From: Terriglobia bacterium
GTDB taxonomy: Bacteria > Acidobacteriota > Terriglobia > Bryobacterales > Bryobacteraceae
NCBI GenBank assembly: GCA_016650235.1
Contig: JAENWC010000285.1
Location: 1 to 34,696, forward strand
DNA: 34,696 nt
Reading direction: 5' to 3'
Below the pieces are notes generated by a model. That model saw only the letters and a program-made list of their open reading frames with translations, did not search any database and was not told the DNA's origin. The translations under genes and the position numbers were made by a program. Every line of letters starts with the position of its first letter. The first letter of the stretch is position 1. Positions 6,683 through 12,959 of the stretch are shown here, piece after piece.

Positions 6683-7371
6683 TCGCTTTTCACTGGTTCC
6701 CAGGAAGCTCCTCTTATGCAAGGGGTCACCGAGTCCATGGCTGGCCGCGCCGCGATCCTGCAATTGTTACCTTTCAGTCTGCTGGAAACGGACCGTGCGG
6801 GCCTCCTGCTGGGCGGCTACCCGGAGGTTCTGGCGCAACCCAAGGGACGCGCGTTGTGGTTCAGTTCTTACCTCCAAACCTACCTTGAGCGGGACGTTCG
6901 CGCGGTAACCAATGTTAAGCAATCTATCCACCTTTCGGCGATTTCTCGCTCTGCTGGCGAGCCGGCACGGGCAGGTGTTGAACAAAACCGATCTGGCGGC
7001 TCCGCTCGGAATCTCGGTACCTATTTCGCGACCAGCATGGCCACCTGGAAGTGGATTTTCTCTACCCGGACGGTCATGGCGGCGTGTGGTTGGTGGAATG
7101 CAAAGCGTCCAAGACGGTCCATCCAGCCATGGCGCGACCGATGCAGTCGTTGCGGCATTCGATGGGAGAACAAGCGCCGAGGCGGGTAATGATTGTGCAT
7201 CGAGCCTCGGCAACAGCGCCCCGCAGCCGGGCGGTGGCGCCCGGGGCAGAGGCACTGGATGGGGGCGATTTCGTCAAGGAACTGGCTGGCCCCGGAGCAG
7301 TAAAGCGCCGGGCCCGAAGAGGGGGAGGCCGGCAAAGGCGGCCGCGCAAGGACATCAAGGTAGAGCCTTAA
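6683..7371 (+). pseudogene. AAA-type ATPase with DUF4143, broken remnant
   Basis: Three successive frames give consecutive pieces of one family. Frame one (from about 6683) reads SLFTGSQEAPLMQGVTESMAGR, split here as SLFTGSQEAPLMQG and VTESMAGR, then LLPFSLLE and TYLERDVRAVTNV. Frame two (about 6935-7020) reads FRRFLALLASRHGQVLNKT and LGISVP, the winged-helix-like part. Frame three (from about 7024) reads FRDQHGHLEVDFLYPDG and LVECKASKTVHPAMA, the C-terminal DUF4143 nuclease-like end. The Walker A ATPase half is missing at the 5' side and about 100 residues are deleted between frames two and three. The last frame runs to a TAA at 7371. It is certainly non-functional. These ATPases are frequent mobile or toxin-associated accessory genes. 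Confidence 0.8.
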
Positions 7372-7539
7372 CCCAACTTGCGCAGTTAAAAACCCCGGCA
7401 AACCGAGGACCTTTCGGTCGAGGGCTGGGCAGGCTCACAGCCTGTTGCCTTACACTTATCAGGCTGTTGCAGGGGCCTGTTCCATGTGGCGTGCATATGG
7501 CGCTCCGGGGGGACTCGTTCAGACTCGAGTGGAGCGCAA
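7372..7539. other. Non-coding stretch between ATPase remnant and sigma factor gene
   Basis: No reading frame resembles a protein here. There are short partial repeats around CAGGCTG/AGCCTG (7429-7480), which could fold into hairpins, but no U-rich tract marks a clear terminator. This is where an anti-sigma gene would be expected after the ECF sigma gene, and none is present. Confidence 0.4.
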
Positions 7540-8160
7540 CTAGGCCTGCTGGAGCGTCGCGAGCCGCCCGCGCAGCGAGGCGCACGCGCGAAACATCAGC
7601 GCTTTCACCGACGAGACCGTCGTCCCGAGCGCTTCGGCGATCTGGCGGTAGTCCATCTCCTGGTACTTATGCATGAGGACAACAGCCCGCTGCCGGTCCG
7701 GCAGTTCCGCAATGGCTTGCCGCAGCCGCACGATCATCTCCTGGTGCATCAGATCCTGGTCCACGCTCAAGTTCCGGTCCGCGATCTCGCGGCGGAGACT
7801 GCCGCTCGAGACATCGTCAAGACGTTCATCGTTCTTCTCGCGCCTTGAGTCGCGCAAATAGTTGAGCGCCAGGTGAGCGGCGATGCGGTAGAGCCATGTG
7901 GAAAACTTCGCGGTGGGTTCATAGCGGGCGCGGGATTGGTAGACCCGCACAAAGGCATCCTGAGCCAACTCCTCCGCGATTGCCTCGTTTTGAACCATGC
8001 GGTAAAGGAAGTTGACCACTGGCACCCGATGGCGGTGCAGCAGATCGCCGAGGCAATCATGCTCGCCGGCCTTGACCCGTAACATGAGATCGGTATCGAG
8101 CGCAAAGGGCGGCGGAACTGGCTCCGTCTTGCTCGCGTCCAGTAATAGCGTTGCAGTCAT
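7540..8160 (-). CDS. ECF-type RNA polymerase sigma-70 factor
   Basis: This 206-residue sigma factor shows region 2 (LGDLLHRHRVPVVNFLYRMV, EELAQDAFVRVYQ and FSTWLYRIAAHLALNYLRD) and region 4 (LPDRQRAVVLMHKYQEMDY, then IAEALGTTVSSVKALMFRA), the two-domain layout of extracytoplasmic-function sigma factors. It directs RNA polymerase to a stress or envelope regulon. The ATG at 8160 is directly preceded by an in-frame GTG, so the start could be one codon longer. No Shine-Dalgarno is obvious. Unlike many members of the group, no zinc-finger anti-sigma gene follows, so its control partner is elsewhere or absent. The sequence CGATATATT upstream (minus strand) might belong to its promoter. Confidence 0.93.
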   Translation of the reverse strand: MTATLLLDASKTEPVPPPFALDTDLMLRVKAGEHDCLGDLLHRHRVPVVNFLYRMVQNEAIAEELAQDAFVRVYQSRARYEPTAKFSTWLYRIAAHLALNYLRDSRREKNDERLDDVSSGSLRREIADRNLSVDQDLMHQEMIVRLRQAIAELPDRQRAVVLMHKYQEMDYRQIAEALGTTVSSVKALMFRACASLRGRLATLQQA

Positions 8161-8247
8161 CACAGCGTTATGACGCCAATATATCGGAGGCCGTTGTTAA
8201 TTGATAGGCAGCAATGTAAAGACGAGGTAAAATCACCGCGTCCTGGG

Positions 8248-9021
8248 TTACTTAACCGTATCCAGGCCGGTGATGATCTCCTTGGCCCGGTCATAGAGCA
8301 TCGCAACGTCGGAGGAGCAGCCCAGGAACCGCATCCCCCGCTCTCTCCAGAACTTGGCAAGCGCCGGCGTTCGGGTCTGCGTTCCCGGCGCAATGCCGCG
8401 CCGGTTGCACGATTCCACTATGGCCTCCATCGCTTCCACCACTTTCGGGTGTTGAAATTCACCGGGAACGCCAAGCGAGATAGACAGATCGGCCGGCCCC
8501 ACCATCACCGCGTCGATGTGCGGAACCGAGAGCAGTTCCTCGCGCATCTCAAAAGCCCGTTTGGTTTCGATCTGCATCACCACCATCGAGTTGTCGTTGC
8601 TCTCTTCAATCATCTGCGGCATGGTGAGCGGCCGCTGGTCAAAATGAAACGCGGCAAGCCCGAAGCCCCGCACGCCTTGCGGTGGGAACTTGACCCAACT
8701 CACGGCCTGCTGGAGCAATTCCACCGATTCCACCCGCGGAAAAATGATCCCGGCCGCGCCGCAATCCAGAGACCGCGCCACCAGCGAGTACTGCAAATCG
8801 GCAACGCGCACGATAGGCGTAAAGTTCACAGAGGAGGCGATGCGGCATAGATCCTGCACAGTTTCCAAATCAAAGCCGCCGTGCTCGCAATCGATGAAGG
8901 CCCAATGGAAGCCGGCCGCGGAGAGGATCTTCAGCGCATCCTGCGAGCGCAACTGGCCGAAATTGGTGCCGTATTGGACCTTGCCTTCACGGAGGGCTTT
9001 TTTTACCGGGTTAAAGGGCAT
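8248..9021 (-). CDS. HpaI-type 2-oxo-3-deoxy acid aldolase
   Basis: The 257-residue protein matches the class II HpcH/HpaI aldolase family along its length. Key residues are in the expected order: H47 (DCEHGGFD), R72 (PIVRVAD), and the metal ligands E152 (VMQIET) and D178 (GPADLS). These enzymes split 2-oxo-3-deoxy sugar acids or 4-hydroxy-2-oxo acids into pyruvate and an aldehyde. Within the window this fits the sugar-acid theme of the dehydratase, ALDH and FAH genes, but the exact substrate (for example 2-keto-3-deoxyrhamnonate) is not readable. The frame is open further upstream, but the ATG at 9021 begins exactly where the family begins. A palindromic element 23 bases upstream (9044-9058) is shared with the ALDH gene. 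Confidence 0.9.
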   Translation of the reverse strand: MPFNPVKKALREGKVQYGTNFGQLRSQDALKILSAAGFHWAFIDCEHGGFDLETVQDLCRIASSVNFTPIVRVADLQYSLVARSLDCGAAGIIFPRVESVELLQQAVSWVKFPPQGVRGFGLAAFHFDQRPLTMPQMIEESNDNSMVVMQIETKRAFEMREELLSVPHIDAVMVGPADLSISLGVPGEFQHPKVVEAMEAIVESCNRRGIAPGTQTRTPALAKFWRERGMRFLGCSSDVAMLYDRAKEIITGLDTVK

Positions 9022-9043
9022 TTCAATGCAGAGTAACAGATCC

Positions 9044-9062
9044 AGCGCAAAGGGCGCTCGCC
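9044..9062 (-). repeat. Palindromic intergenic element, copy 1
   Basis: On the minus strand the 19-base sequence GGCGAGCGCCCTTTGCGCT is identical to 27523-27541 on the plus strand. Its core AGCGC-CCTTT-GCGCT is an inverted repeat. In both places a GGTGGCG stretch precedes it and the next protein start lies 12-22 bases after it (here the HpaI-type aldolase ATG). It may be an operator or part of a dispersed intergenic repeat. Confidence 0.55.
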
Positions 9063-9110
9063 CCGCCCCGCCACCGAATTCCAAAGGAACGCTGGCTTTA
9101 AGTAACAGCA

Positions 9111-9138
9111 CGCAAAACGGCCGGAACGGCCCTTTGCG
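9111..9138 (-). terminator. Hairpin after bshC
   Basis: CGCAAA (9111-9116) and TTTGCG (9133-9138), together with the inner CGGCC/GGCC pairing, give a strong stem-loop. It starts two bases after the bshC stop codon in the minus direction. There is no run of T after the stem, so it may be a weak terminator, an RNA-stabilising hairpin, or part of the same intergenic repeat that contains 9044-9062. Confidence 0.45.
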
Positions 9139-9140
9139 GG

Positions 9141-10718
9141 CTAGACAGCGAGCATCATGTGGTCCGGACAATCCAGGTGAACCGATTCCCGGATGCGATG
9201 GACCAGATCCGGGCCATGCTGCGCCAGGAACGGAAGCATCGCATAAATGCGCTCCTGCAAATGGTTATTGGGGTAAATCAGGTGGTGCAGATAGTCCGCC
9301 TCGGCGGAGGCGCGCTCATCACGGCGGAGGCACTCCCGCGCCGTCTTCGCCTCTATCTTCGCGAGTTGGTGCAAGATCTTCGAGCGGCTCTTTGCCGTGG
9401 CTTCTCCCAGTGTGGCATCGAATGCGGCCAGTTCCGTTTGCATGGAATCGAGCAGCGTGGAGGTTTGCTCCTTCGCCGATTGCAGGGACTGGCGCAACGG
9501 CGGCGGCACCAAGTGCTCTGAGATTTGCGAACGCAGCAGGTTCAGGCCACCGAAAAAATCCTTCGCCGTGAGATGATAACGCTCCATGAGCTTCACGGCG
9601 CGCCCGTCCAGCAAAGTGAAACCGTTGCGCGGCACCACAACAGGCGCCCTCTGCCCCAATTCGTGATAGATCACCTGCGTTTGGGCCAGGTAGGCCAACT
9701 CGGCCGGTCCGCCAATCATGGCGACAGTGGGCAGCAGATAATCCTGTACCACGGGCCGCAGCACGGCGTTGGGAGAAATATGATCGGCCCGCGAAGCCAG
9801 TTCGCCTGAAGTGAAACGGATGCGTCCATTGGCGTACATATCGCCGTCGCGCCGCAGTGTGTGACGCTGGCCGTTTTCCAGCAGGAAGAATAGCGAAGTC
9901 TTCGCTTCGATGTGTACCTGCGCGTGATAGCCGGCCTCCTGCAACTGCTGGTTCCGATGAAGCAGTTTTTCGCCCAACAATGGACCCGCATGCACCGCCT
10001 CTCGCAAAAGCGGCGCTGCCAGGCTGCGGATGGATGGCTGCATCGGGTCCAGATACAGCAGACCCAGATCGGGCAGCAGGCTTCGCAGCAGGTGCGCAAA
10101 TGCCTGGCCCATTGTGCTACCCGGTTGGTAGGCCTCTTCCACCATTGCCGACACCGCGGCGCCGAACGGATGTCCCGCCAAAGCTTCCCGTAGCGGCCCC
10201 GTGGGATAGCTTTCCGGCGCGATCCCGCCCACGGGGCGATTGGGCATACCGCCGGCTTCCACTGAGAATTGATGCGGGCGCTTGTTCGCATCGAACACCC
10301 ACGCATGGTTGATTTCCTCGAAGTCATGGTCTTCCGTAGCCAGCCAGAAAACCGGAACCGCCGGAATGCCGCGTGAGGTGAGTTGAGCGGCCAGACGCGC
10401 CGCGGTGAGAGCTTTATAGATGGTGTAGCAGGGTCCGGAGAACAGTCCCACCTGTTGGCCTGTCACCACGGCAACGGTGCCGTGGCGCGCCAGCAACTCG
10501 AGCTGCGGACAAGGATCGTTCAGTTCGCCGAGCGCGGCCACCAGCGCGTGGCGGCGGCCTTCCGGATAAGCGATCTTACCCGCCGCTTCGGCGTAACAGT
10601 CCCGGTCCAGATAATAATGTTCGTAAAACGGCGCTACGCGGTCAAAATGATACACCAGGTCCGCAAACAACGCGGAGGTATTGGGGAGATCAGTTTGGCG
10701 AATGCAGCCAGGCTTCAT
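9141..10718 (-). CDS. bshC: Putative bacillithiol biosynthesis cysteine-adding enzyme BshC
   Basis: The 525-residue protein matches BshC (YllA family) in length and motifs. They include VTGQQVGLFSGPCYTIYKA near residues 85-105 (a nucleotide-binding-like Rossmann core), PVFWLATEDHDFEEINHA, and VARTQVIYH-like YLAQTQVIYHELG. A long helical coiled-coil stretch follows before the C-terminal YLHHLIYPNNHLQER and the DPxxHxV-like end. BshC is thought to join cysteine to glucosaminyl-malate in bacillithiol synthesis; Acidobacteria are among the non-Firmicutes that carry it. BshA and BshB are not in the window. The first ATG (10718) is chosen over a TTG two codons upstream. The gene diverges from the amidohydrolase. 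Confidence 0.92.
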   Translation of the reverse strand: MKPGCIRQTDLPNTSALFADLVYHFDRVAPFYEHYYLDRDCYAEAAGKIAYPEGRRHALVAALGELNDPCPQLELLARHGTVAVVTGQQVGLFSGPCYTIYKALTAARLAAQLTSRGIPAVPVFWLATEDHDFEEINHAWVFDANKRPHQFSVEAGGMPNRPVGGIAPESYPTGPLREALAGHPFGAAVSAMVEEAYQPGSTMGQAFAHLLRSLLPDLGLLYLDPMQPSIRSLAAPLLREAVHAGPLLGEKLLHRNQQLQEAGYHAQVHIEAKTSLFFLLENGQRHTLRRDGDMYANGRIRFTSGELASRADHISPNAVLRPVVQDYLLPTVAMIGGPAELAYLAQTQVIYHELGQRAPVVVPRNGFTLLDGRAVKLMERYHLTAKDFFGGLNLLRSQISEHLVPPPLRQSLQSAKEQTSTLLDSMQTELAAFDATLGEATAKSRSKILHQLAKIEAKTARECLRRDERASAEADYLHHLIYPNNHLQERIYAMLPFLAQHGPDLVHRIRESVHLDCPDHMMLAV

Positions 10719-10835
10719 TATCAAAAATGCGTGTGTGCGCCCTTCAAGGGTAGCAGATGATCCCAGCGGCGATAAGATTCGGCTTTTTTATCCCTGCTTG
10801 TTGACACCACTCGCCGTGCGGAGGTATTTTTGCGC

Positions 10836-12077
10836 ATGCTCAAATCACTGCTGCTCATTATATTCACGGCGGCTCTGGCGGCCCCGCAGCCCATCGATTT
10901 ACTGCTCAAGGGCGGCCACGTCATCGATCCCAAGAACCAGATCAGCGGCATCATGGATGTCGCCATTGCCGGCGGCAAGATCACCGCGGTGGGGGCCTTC
11001 ATCCCGAGGACGCCTCCGAAGAAAACGGTGGACGCCAAGGGACTCTACATAGTCCCAGGGCTCATCGACATTCACGTCCATGTCTATCCCCGCCCTGGCT
11101 TGGCGGGGGTGGAACGGGATTCCAGCGTCCAGCCGGATGCATTCTCATTTCGTAGCGGCGTCACCACCGTCGTCGATGCCGGCACCACCGGCGTAAAAAC
11201 ATTCCCCGCTTTCCGCAAGCAGGTAATCGACCGCGCCCAGACACGCGTTCTCGCCCTGCTCAACATCGTCGCCGCCGGCATGGGCACCGGACTGGAGGAC
11301 GATCCCAAGCAATTGGACGCCGAAGCCGCGGCCCGGATGGCCCAGGCCAATCCAGGCGTCATCGTCGGATTCAAGTCCGCTCATTACGGAGGCCCTGGCT
11401 GGGAATCCGTTGAGAAAGCGGTTGAGGCCGGCAAGAGGACCGATCTTCCCGTGATGATCGATTTCGGATACCTCAACAAGGTACGCAACATCAATACGCT
11501 GTTGCTGGATAAGCTCCGCCCGGGCGACATCTATACGCATTGCTTCTCCGGTCATCGCGAAGAGCTTCTTGCGGACGGCAAAGTCAATCCGGCGATGCGG
11601 GCCGCACGCAAGCGCGGCATCTTCTTCGACGTCGGGCATGGCGCGGGCAGCTTCTACTGGTATGTCGCCGCACCCGCGTTGCAACAGGGCTTCTATCCCG
11701 ATTCCATCTCCACGGACCTGCACATCGGCAGCATGAACGCGGGCATGAAAGACATGGCCCACACAATGTCCAAGGTCCTGAACCTGGGCGCAACCATCGA
11801 CCAGGTGATCCGAATGTCCACCTGGAATCCGGCCCAGGAAATCAAACGGCCTGACCTCGGACATCTCGGCGTCGGCGCGGAAGCCGACATCGCCGTCCTC
11901 CGCGTGGATAAGGGCAGCTTCGGATTCATCGATTCTGCCGGAGCTTCCAATACTGGAACGCAGAACATCGTTTGCGAACTGACTCTGCGCAAGGGCAAAG
12001 TCGTTTGGGATCTCAACGGGCGGGCCGCCGCACACTGGAAAAGTTTTCCCTACGAGAAGAAGACCTGGACCAAGTGA
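10836..12077 (+). CDS. Exported amidohydrolase/deacetylase-family metallohydrolase
   Basis: After a signal peptide (MLKSLLLIIFTAALAAPQP), the 413-residue protein has the amidohydrolase superfamily layout. It has the small beta-domain LLLKGGHVIDPKN, the metal motif IDIHVHV (H80, H82), a lysine that could be the carboxylated bridging ligand (K180 in VGFKSAHYGG), H235 (YTHCFSG), H268 (DVGHGAGS) and D294 (STDLHIG). This corresponds to the dihydroorotase-like amidohydrolase/deacetylase group, which hydrolyses cyclic amides or N-acyl groups. The substrate is not known, and export is unusual for the group. A GGAGG at 10820-10824 is 11 bases before this ATG and 5 before an in-frame TTG at 10830, so a two-residue longer start is possible. 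It shares a 117-base divergent region with bshC. Confidence 0.87.
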   Translation: MLKSLLLIIFTAALAAPQPIDLLLKGGHVIDPKNQISGIMDVAIAGGKITAVGAFIPRTPPKKTVDAKGLYIVPGLIDIHVHVYPRPGLAGVERDSSVQPDAFSFRSGVTTVVDAGTTGVKTFPAFRKQVIDRAQTRVLALLNIVAAGMGTGLEDDPKQLDAEAAARMAQANPGVIVGFKSAHYGGPGWESVEKAVEAGKRTDLPVMIDFGYLNKVRNINTLLLDKLRPGDIYTHCFSGHREELLADGKVNPAMRAARKRGIFFDVGHGAGSFYWYVAAPALQQGFYPDSISTDLHIGSMNAGMKDMAHTMSKVLNLGATIDQVIRMSTWNPAQEIKRPDLGHLGVGAEADIAVLRVDKGSFGFIDSAGASNTGTQNIVCELTLRKGKVVWDLNGRAAAHWKSFPYEKKTWTK

Positions 12078-12342
12078 GGGCTCGCGCAGCCGTCAATGAC
12101 TCCGCACACTCCTTGCGTAGGTTATACCAGCTAATCTCCGCAGGAAGCAGGAACACGCCAATCAACGCATTCCAGGCGATGATTGGGTGCTCAAATCACC
12201 GCAGCTTTTGCCAAATGGTTCAGGGTGGACTAAACCGCTGCGCGGTATTCATCTTCGTTTGAACCAGCGTGGCGGGCTGCTCCTGAGAAATACTGGATCA
12301 GGTTTATTGCCAATAGACCAATCCCATTCTCAGGAGCATCCC
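12078..12342. other. Intergenic stretch before the integrase remnant
   Basis: No supported gene. The last 65 bases hold an 11-bp inverted repeat (12279-12289 / 12327-12337). The rest shows no recognisable protein similarity in any frame. Confidence 0.4.
12279..12337 (+). repeat. 11-bp inverted repeat at the 5' side of the integrase remnant
   Basis: GCTCCTGAGAA (12279-12289) and TTCTCAGGAGC (12327-12337) are perfect inverted copies with a 37-base loop. The right arm contains the AGGAG that would serve as the ribosome binding site of the ATG at 12343, so folding would hide it. It could also be the end of a lost mobile element. Confidence 0.5.
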
Positions 12343-12765
12343 ATGGCACCTCTTCGTCAACGCATGGTCGAAGACATGCAATTGCGCAACTCCCCGGAGG
12401 ACGTAAACCAGCAGGTCTCCGCCCTGAAGTTCATCTACCTGACCACGCTGGAAATGCCCCGGAGCGACGTGGATTTTCCGCGCGTGAAGCGGCCTCGCCG
12501 GCTTCCCGTGGTGTTGAGCCATGAAGAGGTGGTTCAGTTTTTCGACCACGGTCCCAGACCGCGGTACCGCGCCGCGCTGTTGATCTGTTACGGAGCCGGT
12601 CTTCGGGTTTCCGGGGCCGTGGCCGTGAAAGTCTCCGGCATCGATTCCACGCCCGCTATTCTGTTTCCATCCTGGCGCCCCGGCAGGCATCTGAACGCCG
12701 CTTCCCGGCAGCAGGCCTGCCGTGCCTGGCTACGCAGCGGATTGCGCAAGCGGGTGGCTGTCCAA
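12343..12765 (+). pseudogene. Tyrosine recombinase/integrase remnant
   Basis: The start MAPLRQRMVEDMQLRN is the typical N-terminus of integron/IS-associated tyrosine recombinases. It then jumps to QQVSALKFIYLTTLE, RRLPVVLSHEEVVQFFD and YRAALLICYGAGLRVS, which holds the first catalytic arginine. A second jump leads to ILFPSWRPGRHLNAAS and GLRKRV, which resembles the stretch just before the HxLR box. About 45 and 50 residues are missing internally, and the catalytic H-x-x-R and tyrosine are gone. The frame stays open through these losses and runs on into an aldehyde dehydrogenase fragment. It cannot be an active recombinase. Confidence 0.75.
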
Positions 12766-12936
12766 CTGCCGGGTCGGGCGGAGCCATTGGCAGCGCCCTC
12801 GTCAACGCTAAGCCCATCAAGGGCGTATAAACACCGCCTGCGCATTCAGCTTGAGATGGGCGGCAAGAATCCGACCATCGTGCTGGCCGGCGCCGGCTTC
12901 AATTCCGCCTTGAGTTTGGCGTCCTCGGCCTTGTAG
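12766..12936 (+). pseudogene. Aldehyde dehydrogenase gene fragment
   Basis: Nucleotides 12768-12823 encode AGSGGAIGSALVNAKPIKG and 12831-12915 encode HRLRIQLEMGGKNPTIVLA followed by FNSA. Both match residues about 203-221 and 242-267 of the intact ALDH at 27554-28999. About 54 bases between the two blocks are missing and the blocks are in different frames. The DNA itself is highly similar to the intact gene, with scattered third-position changes. The second block continues the frame of the integrase remnant, ending at 12936. This is a piece of a second, lost ALDH gene. Confidence 0.8.
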
Positions 12937-12959
12937 ACGACGCCCATGCTAACCGGTAT

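Noticed and set aside
10830-10835. TTG start for the amidohydrolase
   Set aside because: Its spacing to GGAGG is good, but the ATG six bases later gives an equally good signal peptide; kept as an alternative only.
12343-12936. Calling the open chimeric frame an intact integrase
   Set aside because: The catalytic H-x-x-R and tyrosine are missing, two core segments are deleted, and the C-terminal part is aldehyde dehydrogenase sequence.
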